Source: Neostapfia colusana
Taxonomy: Eukaryota > Streptophyta > Magnoliopsida > Poales > Poaceae
Assembly: GCA_030760725.1 (NCBI GenBank)
Contig: JASWHV010000001.1
Coordinates: forward strand, 72,375,683-72,439,682
Length of the DNA stretch: 64,000 bases
Direction: 5' to 3'
Shown: positions 13,174 to 24,988 of the stretch, piece after piece
Numbering within the stretch: position 1 is the first letter of the stretch
Layout: every line of letters starts with the position of its first letter
The notes under the pieces: generated by a model
Seen by the model: the letters and a program-made list of their open reading frames with translations, nothing else
Databases searched by the model: none
Told to the model about the DNA's origin: nothing
Position numbers and translations under genes: made by a program

Positions 13174-14923
13174 ATGGAGAAGTACTCCGCAAAACCTTGT
13201 GTGTTCAATGGCATCGATTTTCAGGTTTGGAAGGCGCGGATGGAGGCCTACATACAGGCGCAAGGCTTCGCCATATGGGAAAAGGTCTACCGGAACTTTG
13301 ATGTACCACCCAACCATCAAGTTACGGCTGCGAACATGAGAGATGTTGACAACAACAACAAGGCTCGCAACTTAATCATCCAAGGATTGACTCAAAGCGA
13401 CTTCGACCATGTTGCACACCTCCGATCTGCATATGATGTTTGGAAAGCTCTTTGTGACTACCATGAAGGACCCAATACGATCAAGGAGGTAAGGCAAGAT
13501 ATGTTCAAGAAAGAATACATGCCTTTTGAGATGCAACCCGGTGAGTCAATTGACGCCCTTTTTGCTCGCTTTAATAAAATTCTCAGCAACTTGCGTAGTG
13601 TCAATGTTAACTTTTCAGATGCTGAAAATGCTAGACAATTGTTAGGAGCATTAGATATGTCAATTTGGGAGATGAAAGTTACATCTATTCGTGAATCTAC
13701 TGTCATGAGTTCTCTTACTTTAGACGTGCTTTATTCTAAATTGAAAACTCATGAAATTGACATCATCTCACGTAAAAACCCCCAACAAGTCTATTGCATT
13801 TGTTTCACAACGTGACATGTCTAGTTCTAGTCAATCATCATCTAGTGGTGCACTCTCTTTGCTGTCCTCTCTAACCCTTGAACAGATTGAAGAGTTTCCA
13901 GAGGAGGAGCTTGCACTCATCTCTACTCGGTTCTCAAAAGTATTGCAAAATGTGAGAACTAGAAGGAGAAGAAGCTCCGGACCTCAACGATGTTTTGAAT
14001 GTGGTAAGACAGGACATTTTCGTACGGAGTGCCCTAACCTTTCAGGTCCGACTTCACGTGAAGAAAAGCAAACAAGGCCAAAGAAATCGTTTGCAAAGAA
14101 TAAGAAGAAGAAAGATTTATCAATGCGCAACATAGTGCATAGTATGATCTCTGCACTTCAAGATTTCGGCTCAAGTGATGTGGACACCGGTAGTGATGAA
14201 GATGAAGAAGCTATGGCAAATATGTGCTGCATGGCGAGCAAGTCAAGTTCAAGCTCCGAGGAGGCAGAACACAACAGCAACGATGAAGATGTATGTCCCA
14301 CTTGCGAAGAAATGTGTGATGCTATTTCTCGTGCCACTGTTATATTAAAGAAAAAGGATAAAAAACTTAGGAACAATGCTGTTAAAATTGAATCACTAGA
14401 ATCTGAAATGAATCGTTTAAAAACTTTGATTCCTAGTGATGATTCTTGTTCCTCATGTGATTTGATTTATGAACAATTATCCTATTTAAGAAGTGCACAC
14501 GCATCTACACTTGATAAACTTGAACTTGAAATTGAAAAGAACAAAGAGCTTGCTGCACTTAATGATAAAAATTTGAAAGATGCTTGTTGTTCTACAATTG
14601 TTTTGCATTGTTCTTCATGTGATGATCTGAATAAGAAACTAAATGATGCTATGAATGAGATTTCTATTTTGAACAATGCTTTACGTGTGCATGAAGTTAA
14701 ATATTGTTCAAATTGCAAACTAAAAGGAAAAACTTCATGTGAAAACTGCTTTGATCTGTCCAATAAACTTGATGACATGCATAGGACACTAGATCGGTTT
14801 TCTAATGCAAATAAGAACCTAAACTTGCTGCTGAATTCTTCCAAGTCTTGTAATGATAAAACTGGTTTAGGGTTTAATTCTCATGCTCATGCTAAGGCAC
14901 ACCCACCTAAAGTTGTAAAGTAA
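13174..14923 (+). pseudogene. gag: E3 gag, frameshifted
   Basis: Copia-type Gag. The first part (ATG 13174, MEKYSAKPCVFNG) is the copia Gag polypeptide domain ending in IDIISRK. One extra base in the AAAAACCCCC run near 13775 shifts it into the next frame, which continues to a TAA at 14921-14923. That second part has a zinc knuckle CFECGKTGHFRTECP (about 14002), a basic stretch, an acidic Ser-rich region and a long coiled-coil-like segment with several CxxC pairs (14280-14750). The frame break at a homopolymer could be a real mutation or a sequence error. Confidence 0.85.
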
Positions 14924-17900
14924 TTAGGAAGCGGTTTGATTCAAACAGCTTCTAGACAAAAGAGGTGATTTTCAAATCTGCAGGAGTACTGTGCCATTCG
15001 GGTTCTAATAAATGTGTTGCTTGCTCATCTAGACATGATAATAAGGTTATTTTTCATTGTACCTACTGTGGTAGAGATGGTCATGTCATGGATTTTTGTT
15101 ATAGACTAGCTAAACACGATAAGAAACAAAGAATACTTGCTAGATCACATAACAACCAAGCAAAATCTGCTAGACCGAATGTTCGGAGCTTGCAACCTGC
15201 TGTAATGAGTGAAAAACTTGCTCCCGGACCAACTGTTTTTTGTGCTACATATAACACATCTTCTAAGTCAGCAGTTGGGAACAAAAATTTTTGATGTTTG
15301 GCTCATAAACCTGCTGTACCTTCTCAGCTTTCATGTGTTATTCCTGCTGGACGTTGTGTGACTCAGTACTGGATTCCTAAAAGTCTTTTAACTAACCCCA
15401 GTATTGAGTCATCGATGTATTGTGCTGCTGTGTAGGTTTCACGTTTGAGGAAGGAGAACATTTGGATTGTGGATTCAGGTTGCTCACGCCACATGACCGG
15501 TAACAAAGAATGGTTCTCCTCTCTCTCTTTTGGTGTCACGTGTAGAAAATGTTATTTTCGCCGATAACTCTTCTACTCCCATAATTGCTAAAGGTTCGGT
15601 TAGAGTAAACAATCTCCACACTTTGAAAGATGTGGCACTTGTTAAAAATTTGAAATACAACTTGCTTTCGGTTTCACAATTGCTAGATGAAAATCTAGAG
15701 GTTAGCTTTGCTAAAAATTGCTGCAAGGTTGTAGATTCAAAAGGTGAGCTTTTGTTTAACATGTCTAGGTTTGGAAGAGTTTTTAAAGCTGATTTTGATT
15801 TGTCAACTTCTAAGCATCGGTGTCTAGTTGCTAATGATACAAAGGATCTATATTTTTGGCATCGTAGACTTGGTCACATAGGCTTTGATCATCTCACTCG
15901 TGTTAGTGCTCTCGATCGCATACGTGGGCTGCCGAAGCTTAAAAAGGACAATGATATTGTGTGCTCTTCTGGTAGACATGCTAAGTTTGTTGCAGGTTCA
16001 CATGCTCCTCTCACAATGACCATGACAGCTGAACCGGGACAACTTTTACATCTTGACACAGTAGGTCCGGCACGTGTTCAATCCTTCGGAGGTAAATGGT
16101 ATGTGCTTGTGATTGTTGATGATTATTCTAGATATTCTTGGGTTTATTTTATGGCATCTAAGAATTAAGCTTATAGTCATTTTAGAACTTTATTTCTTAG
16201 ATTATCTATTGATCACCCAGGATCATTAAAAGCAATTAGAAGTGATAACGGAACTGAATTTAAAAACCAATCCTTTGATCACTTTTGTGCTGAAAATGGA
16301 ATAGATCATCAATACTCTTCAACCTATGTACCACAACAAAATGGTGTTGTAGAAAGAAAGAACAGGACCTTAGTTGAGATGGCTAGGACTATGCTTGATG
16401 AATATCAAACTCCTAGGAAATTTTGGGCTGATGCAATTGCAACCGCTTGTTATGTCTCAAATCGTGTTTTCTTGCATGCTAAGCTTGGAAAAACCCCATA
16501 TGAGCTCCGGTTTGGACATAGGCCTAGTGTTACACACTTTAGTGTTTTTGGTTGCAAATGCTTTGTTAAGAAACATGGTAATCTTGATAAATTTGAAGCT
16601 AGATCTGTTGATGGCATGTTTCTTGGTTATCCATCTCATACTAGAGGCTACCATGTGCTTTTACTTGACACTTACAAAATTGTGGAGACTTGCGAGGTTT
16701 CTTTTGATGAAGCTAGCCCAAGTACTAGCTCCCATATTGCAAGTCCGGATCCATATCCGCAGGGGGAGAGTATTTTTATTGAAGAAGATGAAGAAGTGGT
16801 GCTGCTGCCTGAAAACTCGGAAGTAAATAACGATCAAGCTGCTGATTTTGCACCACAACCAGCACCAACAGTCACTACTGCTGGTTCGGACCTTCCTCAA
16901 TCAACAAGCTCTCCTAATCAAAGGTCCGAACATGAAGAAGAAGGTGCTTGTGAAGTGTCTACTCCCCTCCGAGTACTCAAAAGTCATCCTCCACAACAAA
17001 TGATTGGAAGCTTGCATGAACGAGTCACTCGGTCCAGGTTTTGCGATCCAAACTCTCATGCTCATTCTGGTTTTGTTGCTTCTTTTGAACCCAAGGATAT
17101 ATCACATGCACTCACTAATGAATCTTGGATTAATGCCATGCAAGAAGAGTTAGAAAATTTTGAAAGAAATAATGTATGGAAACTTGTACCTCCACCTCAA
17201 GGTCACACATTAATTGGAACTAAATGGGTATTTAAAAATAAGCAAAGTGAGGATGGGGTTGTGATTAGGAATAAAGCTAGGTTGGTTGCTCAAGGTTTCA
17301 CTCAAATTGAAGGTCTAGATTTTGATGAAACATTTGCTCCTGTTGCTAGATTAGAAGTTATAAGAATTTTATTAGCATTTGCTGCATCTAACGGTTTCAA
17401 GTTATATCAAATGGATGTTAAAAGTGCTTTTCTTAATGGCTACATAGAGAAGGAGGTTTATGTTAAGAAGCCACCGGGTTTTGAAAATCCAAATTTTCCT
17501 AATCATGTTTACAAACTGTCCAAAAGCCTTGTACGGTCTAAAACAAGCCCCTAGAGCATGGTATGATAGGTTAAAAACATTCTTACTTGAAAAAGGGTTT
17601 ACCATGGGCAAGGTTGATAAAACTCTTTTTGTACTTAAGCATGGCAATGACTCATTATTCGTTCAAGTGTATGTGGATGATATTATCTTTGGTTGTGCTT
17701 CTCATGATCTTGTGTCCAAGTTTTCAGCTATGATGAGTTCAGAATTTGAGATGAGTATGATGGGAGAACTCACATACTTTTTGGGGCTGCAAATCAAGCA
17801 AACAAAAGAAGGAACTTTTGTGCATCAAACTAAGTATACAAAGGACCTTCTTAAGCGCTTCAACATGGACAAATACAAGCCTCTTCGGACACCAATGGGA

Positions 17901-18623
17901 ACAGCAACAACACTTGAACTTGACGAAGATGGTGACCCGGTCGATAAAAAAGAATACAGAAGTATGATTGGATCACTTTTGTATCTCACGGCGTCAAGAC
18001 CGGACATACAATTCAGTGTATGTCTTTGTCCACGTTTTCAAGCTTCTCCACGTGCTTCACATCGCCAAGCCATCAAAAGGATTCTCAGGTACCTACATGG
18101 AACTCAAGAATTTGGCATTTTTCTTCCTTCTTCCTCAACCGTTTCTTTGAAAGCTTTTTCGGATGCTGATTTTGGGAGTTGTAGGATTGATAGGAAAAGT
18201 ACTTCGGGTGCTTGTCATTTTCTTGGTAATTCACTTGTTGCTTGGTCCTCTAGAAAACAAAGTTCAGTTGCACAATCCACGGCCGAATCTGAATATGTAG
18301 CTGCGGCTAGCGCTTGCTCACAAATTCTTTGGATTGTTCAAACACTTAAGGACTATGGGGTTGATTTAGATAGTGTTCCACTATTTTGTGATAACAATAG
18401 TGCAATTTGTATTGCTAAAAACCCCGTGAAACGCTCTAGAACTAAGCACATTGACATTAGGTATCACTTTCTTCGTGATAATGTTGAAAAAGGAAACATT
18501 GTGCTTCACCATGTCGATACCGAACAACAATTGGCTGATATTTTTATAAAACCTTTGGATTTCACTCTTTTTTGTTTCATTCGTAGTGAAATAGGGGTTA
18601 TGCATCCTCATGGCTTAAATTGA
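14924..18623 (+). pseudogene. pol: E3 pol: protease, integrase, RT, RNase H, broken
   Basis: Begins with a second zinc knuckle, CTYCGRDGHVMDFC (about 15058), then the protease WIVDSGCSRHMTG (Asp codon 15472), GAG-pre-integrase (LYFWHRRLGHIGFDH) and integrase with LDTVGP, RSDNGTEF and GVVERKN, so its D, D, E triad is kept. RT has MDVKSAFLNG and an intact YVDDIIFG box; RNase H has FSDADFG, STAESEY and KHIDIRYHFLRD, ending at 18621-18623. Damage: a stop after SAVGNKNF (near 15292), another at 15433, a shift near 15530, TAA at 16166-16168 and an extra A near 17520 just before the ALYGLKQ motif. Order integrase before RT defines Copia. Confidence 0.9.
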
Positions 18624-19610
18624 GGGGGAGTTTTTGAAACTTTGAAAGTCTATGTGTGAATCTGAAACTAAAATAATATGAGCATAGTATTTCATAGATA
18701 TATGACTTTGTGATTCCTTTTACAGGCTGAAAGTTCTTACTACATTACTCATGTTATACATTTTGTAGTTTTTGCCATGACTAGTAATTGGAATAATTAC
18801 TTACACTAAATCCCGTCATGATCGAACTTTCTTGCTGTTTTGAACTTGTAGCGTGCTCACAAGTGCTTTTAATCATAAAAAATTAATCAAGTGATCAGCT
18901 CACATGTTGAGTTTTCAAATAAAAAATTGAGAAAAGATCAAGAGAATATGTATGCATCGCACTTCTTCTTTTGAGATTGCTTATCATTTCACTAAGATAT
19001 GAACTTGGAAGGAATTGTGTATGACTAAAACCATGTCCTTAAGCTTCTGGTTGTCAAATGACATAGGCTTGGCTTGGCTGGTTAGAATAAGGCTGATGCG
19101 GCATATAATCTCTTGCAAATATCATATGATCAACTTTATGCCTTAAATTGATTATGAATAATAAAAATGCAGCAACAAGTGTCATGTTTTCAGGTTTTAA
19201 AATAGTTGAGTAAGGGAGATCATGACTCGCTTAAACTGAAAAATACATTTGATCTCTAGCATGGCTTACACTACTTTATGTATCTCATTGATGTGATAGT
19301 GTAAGTATCCTGATAGTATGACTTGGATGCGCTTTGTTTTGTATGTATATGTTATAATATGCTCATAACATTTAAAAATTTCTCTTTTGAACCTTGCTGA
19401 ATACATTGTCAAAGGGGGAGAAATATGTATAAGGAGAGATTTTTTTTTACACTTTGCATATATTATACACTTTCTTCCTTCTCTGATTTTAAAAAATGGG
19501 GAGAAATTAATAAAGGGGGAGAAATGAGTTTTCAAAGCTTTTCAAAACTTTTCATAAGCCAGTGTTTGTATTTTAATTGGTGTTGCCAATGCATTCATCA
19601 AGGGGGAGAT
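18624..19610 (+). other. E3 3' untranslated tail with repeated PPT-like tracts
   Basis: About 1 kb without credible ORFs. GGGGGAG tracts occur right at the pol stop (18621-18630) and at 19411-19420, about 19511-19521 and 19600-19609; only the last abuts the 3' LTR and is the presumed PPT. Several purine tracts downstream of pol are a known habit of Maximus/SIRE-type elements. Confidence 0.75.
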
Positions 19611-21234
19611 TGTGAGACCTATGTGTGCTGAATACATTGGTAATTAGGATAAAAGTTAGCACTAACATTCAAAGTTTTGAATATTACCAAAACATTCTTC
19701 TGTGGCTAGGTCCGACAAGTTCTTTGTTAGGTCCGCCAAGTGTTGGCAAGGTCCGACGCAAGGTCCGGAGAGCTCTTGCAAGGTCCGGAGAGTTTCTGTG
19801 AGGTCCGGAGCTTGTTTTTAGGGAGCTCCCGTGAAGTTCAACTCGTAGAACTGCAGCGTCTTGTTTTTGCTTTTAACTCGCAATGTTTCAAACTTGCTTT
19901 ATGGGATGGTTTGCTTAGTATTAATTTGCTAAGTTTTTGGTGTGTTTTGGTGGTTATGGCTGTTATCATTTGATATGGTTTGCAACATGCTTATGTGACG
20001 TGCTCATGTAAGGTGTTGTGGTTTTCGAACTAACGTGAGTCAAGTCGAGGACTTGTGCTCGGAAGAATTGGTTGTTTATTCATGTGCAGGTGTTGCTTGA
20101 GTTCAAGACATGGCTGGTGACGGGATCCTTGTACTAGTCTCAGAGAGGAGATGAGGTTCCAACAACCAAGTTCGGGAGGAGCTGTGGTTGAGTTGATCAG
20201 GAGGTCGCGCAGCATGTTTGGATCAAGGGCAGTGCATATGAAGGTTGTGTGTACGTCGTTGGAAGGTGTTTGCACGTGAGCAAGGAGTGCATGGATGTGG
20301 CAACATTGTTCCAAGGCGTGATGAAGAGAAGTGAACGTAAAGAATTGGTCGGAAAGGTCCAACCGGCTGGATTGCGTACTCAGGCTGAGGCTGAGTCGGA
20401 TATGGCTCAAATATGGAAGATTTGAGTTGGTTTTGATAGGATTTCGTGCTAGGCACGAAGTTGAGTTGTTTTAGGAATGTTTAGGACGTTTCTAAGGTGT
20501 TTGGAAGTCTCACGATTGCTTCTATCTGCGAATAGGAGAGTCCTGAGCAGTTATGGTAAGTTAGGATACGAGTCCAATTAGGAGTAGAAGTCCTAGATTG
20601 GATTGTTTAGCCTCAGGGCTGGCTATAAAAGCAAGGGAGGCCAGAGCTCTCATGGGTAGAGAACTTTGGGCTGTTCCTCTTGTGTTTCTATTGAATAAAG
20701 TTCATAGTTTCGAGGAGCTTTTGTGCCTTGTTCGTCCGACTTGTTTTTCGTCAAGTCTTTCTCGCCGAGTTTCTGGACAGACCGACGTTGCTTCGGTGTT
20801 TCGTTCATAACTCGAGTTTTACAGATCCGATTGACGTGATTCTTTTTGGGTTGTCTTCACAACTCAATTATCTATCATCTGTGAAATTTTCACGAGCTTA
20901 GGATCTGTAATTTTTGAGATACACGAGTTTCTTTGCGGTGTTGCAGATCTGTTCTATATCGGGTAGAACAGATTGATCTTCGTTTAATGTTTTGATCCTA
21001 TCTCAAGTTTTACTTCGTGTTTTCAAGTGATTCTTGTTGCATTAGATCCGTGACTTGATTCTCTACCTCTATACTTGATTTGTCACAGTTGAACACGTTT
21101 GAAAACACTTGCACACACGGTTTCTTTAACCGATTGATTTTTGCTGAGGGGTTTTTGTTGTTTCCGCTGCGAAAAGTTTTAATCTACCATTCACCCCCCC
21201 TCTGGTAGCTTTTCACGTGCTCTTCGATCCTACA
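19611..21234 (+). mobile_element. E3 3' LTR
   Basis: Starts TGTGAGACC, ends GATCCTACA, 1,624 bp, with TATAAAA at 20624-20630. It is followed by the right GAGTC copy at 21235-21239. Confidence 0.93.
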
Positions 21235-23512
21235 GAGTCATACACATAAACATGAGATGTTGAGCTCACCCTTAGACCAGACATATTCTTGGGAAGGCTC
21301 AGGACAAGTTTCATGTAGATCCAAGACTTCTTGAGGCATTTTTGGAAACATGTGAAAAAGGGGCCAATTTGAATGCAAATAAAAATTGCAGCCACTTTCA
21401 TCACTTGAATTCAAAAGATGGCTTCATATTCAAACGCAGCACATTTTTCTGAGTTAGTCCACTAATTTTCATCCTCATTGGAGTTCATCTTGTCGGGAGC
21501 TAAATTTGCACTATTTCAAACTGAATTTGAATTTCAAATTCAAATGGGAAGTAAATTTAGCCAAACTAATCTAAATTTGAGGAAACCAAATTCAAACTAT
21601 GACTTGGTGGCTAAGTCTTCCATTTAATTGTGAGTAGCTGGGATCTTTTCAGTGAAAACAAAAATGAAAAACAGAAAAAGGAATTAGAGGGGAGAGGAAC
21701 CCACTGATCAGTGACGGTACTCAGAGGGATACCGACTCTGTTGCCGTCGGTTGACCGCCGGGCTGTTGCCGCCTCATTGCCTGGATCGCGCTTGTTGCTG
21801 AGCTCGTCCTGATCATCTCGTGCCCCCTCCCGATCACCACGTACGCGGCACTAACGGATTTCACTTGCCTCCCCAGCCAGCGCCGCTCCGCTCAGCTCCC
21901 GCGCGCGCGACCACACCTTCGATCCCTCGGAGCACAACCGTGCCGATCATCGATTGCTCGTGGTCTCTGCAGCAAAAAGGAGTGCCAAGGTGTGCTCTAG
22001 CTGTTCCCCGTGCGACACCAGCGAGTTGAACTTGGTTGCGTGCTGTTTGAGCCATCGAAGTCAAGAAAGCGGAAGGGACCGGCGGAGCTGTGCTTTGGCT
22101 GACCGTCGATAGCCCAATCCGGCCATCTTCTCCATCCACGTGCTACACAAGAAAGGTGCGTGGGGATCCCTAGATGGTGTAGCCGCAAACCACTTGGCAA
22201 ATGATCCCTTGGTTAGCAAGAATTTTAGAATGTCCCGAACCCTAGTGCAACGGACAGAGTTCGGCAAAAACCAAAAATTCGGCTTACACGTTGAATCATT
22301 GGTCAAGCTAGCTCGCATGTAGCTTCTACACCTCCTAGCGTCCCTCCTCGAGGAAGAACTGAGGACAACCGTCCAGAAATGGCCGAGTTATAGCCGTTTC
22401 CATAGCCGCCGGTGCAAACACGGCTCGGGTCGCCGTCGAGAGTGGGTTTGTAAGCACTTCTAGCGTCCAAGGCTTCTCACGTCAGGTTCCTCTTGATCCA
22501 CTGGTGCCCCATGAGCAAACCATGATTTTTTATGCCTCAGAGAGGGAGAACGACCTCGCCGGAGCCCTAGCCTCCACGGTTGACATCGCACGGCCATTTC
22601 CGGTCACCGCCGGCGAGCTCCGACCCCCGAGGCAAGTTCCACGTGGCGAGATAGGGCTAGGTGGCCAGTTCTAGCGCTGGGGGCGGTCGGGAAGTCACTT
22701 CCGGCGAACCTCGCCGGAGTGCGCTGCCGCCGAACACTCAGGCACGCGCGAGGAGGAAGAAGGCAGGTGGTGGGGCCAGCACGCAGAGTTTAAGCTTTTC
22801 TGGGATTTTCCAGTTTTAGTTCAAACTTCAAATGCATATAACTTTTGCTAGGAAGCTCCAAATTTAGTGAAATAATTTTTTCTAAATTCAGCTTTTTGAG
22901 TACTTTCCAGCAGAACTAATTTTGGCTCATGAAACTTAATAGTTTTCCAGAATTAATTCCCTAAACTTTAAATTGTTAGGAATTTTATCTGGAGAATTAC
23001 TTTGTGAAAAATTCTGAAATTTGGCTGTGAGGTTCATTGGAAAATCCTTGAGTCACAGGAAAAACTTCAGGCCCATCCAAGTTCATTTATTCTTTCTAAC
23101 GTTGTGATTAAATGAACTGCCCTGAGAAAATAGAAAAATGTACAGAAACATTTTTCAGATTTTCTCAAATCTTGATTTGGGCATAACATCATCTAGAATT
23201 CTTCAAATAACATGAAACCAATTCCATTAGATCCATCTCAAACTCTAGTTTCTAGAAAGTAATGGTTGGAGCCAAGAAAATCCCTGGAAATCCTTAGGGA
23301 CCCTACTAATGACCAAATAGGCTTTTATTTGTACAGAGCTCAAATGAACTTTGTTTCAAATGAAACTTGGTCAAGACTCTGGTTAGTACCCTACCAAGCC
23401 ACCATAACAATTTCAGAGCCAAAGAGAAGGGCTAGCTAGAGTTATGGTCTTTACATAATCATTTTTAAACATTGCATTTAAAATTGACGTGTAGTATATT
23501 GTTTACGTGTAG

Positions 23513-23593
23513 TCGCTGAAGGTGAAGAAACTCCGGAAGTGCTGGACTTTCTTCTTATGGACGAAGCCTTAACATCTGACCACCAGCAACAAG
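23513..23593 (+). other. E2 LTR: coding-like 81-nt exon
   Basis: Preceded by an acceptor-like GTGTAG and ended by AAG|GCAAAC, a GC-type donor. In phase it reads (V)AEGEETPEVLDF, with an in-frame Gln-rich end. The equivalent E5 segment (39511-39591) has the same length and frame and reads (V)AKVEEEPEVLDF; in the EVLDF core all three differing codons are synonymous. There is no in-frame ATG upstream within the exon, so an upstream exon would be needed. Function unknown. Confidence 0.5.
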
Positions 23594-24622
23594 GCAAACC
23601 CCGGTTTGCATTAACCCCGTTTACAAAGTTTTGCTTTATGTAGACTTAGTTTGTGGTATGAATGTGCATTAGGTGTAGGATGGATGAGACCCAAGTGCAT
23701 AACCAGATTCCTCCTATAAGAGTGAGGGTAGTGTCTAAGTCCTCGAGTAGACAGGCTATGCTTAATATACATAGAACTTCGGTACAAGTCGAGTAGATGG
23801 AATCTACTCGCGAGTATAGGAGTCGGGACACACGGGATAGGTGCGAGTGATGTGAGATCACATTAGTAAGAAAATGAGACTAGACAGGGGCTAGGGCGCA
23901 GCAAGAGGAAGTTTTGTGGGCGCAGCCCTGTGCGTATCAATTGAGGACCGAACCGCGTGCAGCCCTGCTGGACGAGTAATGAACGTACCGACCGAAGGCA
24001 TATCGGATATGTGGGCCCCGATAAACCGATGTAACCTATACCTCCGGGTGTCGAGGCATAACGCACCGATTTATAGGTGTAGGTTGAGGGCAGAAAGGTG
24101 GAAATCCGCTAACGGGCATAGAGAGATGCTCCGCGTAGGGAACCTCTTGTCCGTTTGGGTGCGACCGGTTCGACGTTTGGGCTGTTTGGTGAAAGGTTGT
24201 CCCGTACGACACCGAGTGAGCATGCTGTGCAGCTCCACGGGTGGGCGTACGTGACGTGCTTTTCGGGTATCCCTGCAGGTGTATATCGAGTCGATTCGCC
24301 GTCCCTCACGGTGATGAGTACCGCTTGTTCACTGAGTCGTGACGTAGATTAATATATGGAATGTATGATTCAATATTGCTGTTATGATTAACTTGTATTG
24401 TTACATGTGTGCCACCAAATATTGCTTACTAAATTTCAATTTCATGAACTGTTAACTTGTGGCTAAAAGATGCAATAAGGATGAACTTGTAGGCGTGTCC
24501 ATTTGCTGCAATTTACCATCCCATGTTCGTTGTAAACTGCATGTAGAGTTTCATGCCTAGGCGAGTCGGTTAAGTCTTGTTGAGCCATCGTGCTCATGGT
24601 TGCTGCTATAAGTGTTTTTCAG

Positions 24623-24720
24623 GTGAGGAGTATCCCACTGGCTCGGGGTACGAGTCCACCGGCGAGGGCTACCCTCCGTCGGGGACCACGGCTGAGTGGG
24701 AGCCGTACATGCCGCACTGA
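24623..24720 (+). other. E2 LTR: coding-like C-terminal exon
   Basis: Follows the acceptor-like GTGTTTTTCAG. Joined to 23513-23593 with the same split codon as in E5, it stays open to TGA at 24718-24720, reading G|EEYPTGSGYE and ending AEWEPYMPH. The E5 counterpart ends VEWESCTPQS. Shared length class, frame, acidic character and terminal EWE motif suggest a real coding end. Confidence 0.45.
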
Positions 24721-24983
24721 GCTGAGGAGTGCGGCTAGTGTGGGTTGCCCATAGGGCTGGGCAACCGACTTTTGCTAGGTAGATGGTGTGAGTTGTATAA
24801 ACATAGCTTCCACTTTTGTAATACAAACACTAGTTTGTAACTGAAGTCTTGTACTCGTTTGTACATATTCAGTTGGTTTTCTATGTAATACAATATGTTG
24901 TTCTTATGATGTGTGCTGTTGGGTATCGCATCGCGTGGCACCACCCTCTGAGATCCTAGATGAGCGGATTCCGGTCCGCCACA

Positions 24984-24988
24984 CGCCG
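24984..24988 (+). repeat. E2 target-site duplication, right copy (CGCCG)
   Basis: Directly follows the CACA end of E2; pairs with 11326-11330. Confidence 0.92.

Larger units (their letters stand above)
11491..21234 (+). mobile_element. E3: Copia element with both LTRs, decayed
   Basis: Ty1/Copia layout: LTR, PBS, gag, protease, integrase, RT, RNase H, long 3' untranslated tail, PPT, LTR. It is 9,744 bp with LTRs of 1,623 and 1,624 bp and a GAGTC duplication. I count about 54 LTR differences (about 3.3%), suggesting roughly 1.3 million years if the commonly used grass rate of 1.3e-8 per site per year applies. The two zinc knuckles and the G-rich tail with several PPT-like tracts recall Maximus/SIRE-type elements, but the lineage is uncertain without a tree. 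Confidence 0.92.
11331..24983 (+). mobile_element. E2: solo LTR of a Tekay-type family, carrying nested Copia E3
   Basis: Starts TGTAAAAGCC, ends GGTCCGCCACA, and is flanked by a perfect 5-bp duplication but has no internal domain, so it is a solo LTR left by LTR-LTR recombination. Excluding E3 its length is about 3.9 kb (11331-11490 plus 21240-24983). Its beginning (TGCTCATCACC, GAAGAGCAAGTAA) and end resemble E5's LTR more than E1's. It contains the CGAGTAGA hairpin (23790-23810), the CAAGGCAAACCCCGG box and the coding-like exon pair described separately. Confidence 0.9.
21240..24983 (+). mobile_element. E2 solo LTR, right part
   Basis: Resumes E2 after E3. It has a GC-rich block (about 21690-22790) followed by AT-rich sequence, the CGAGTAGA/TCTACTCG hairpin at 23790-23810 and the exon pair 23513-23593 and 24623-24720. 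It ends GGTCCGCCACA before CGCCG. ORFs in the GC-rich part have no conserved counterpart. Confidence 0.88.

Noticed and set aside
21690..22790. GC-rich, gene-like island in E2
   Set aside because: The same GC-rich block occurs in every long LTR here and carries no conserved reading frame, so it is LTR sequence rather than a host gene.
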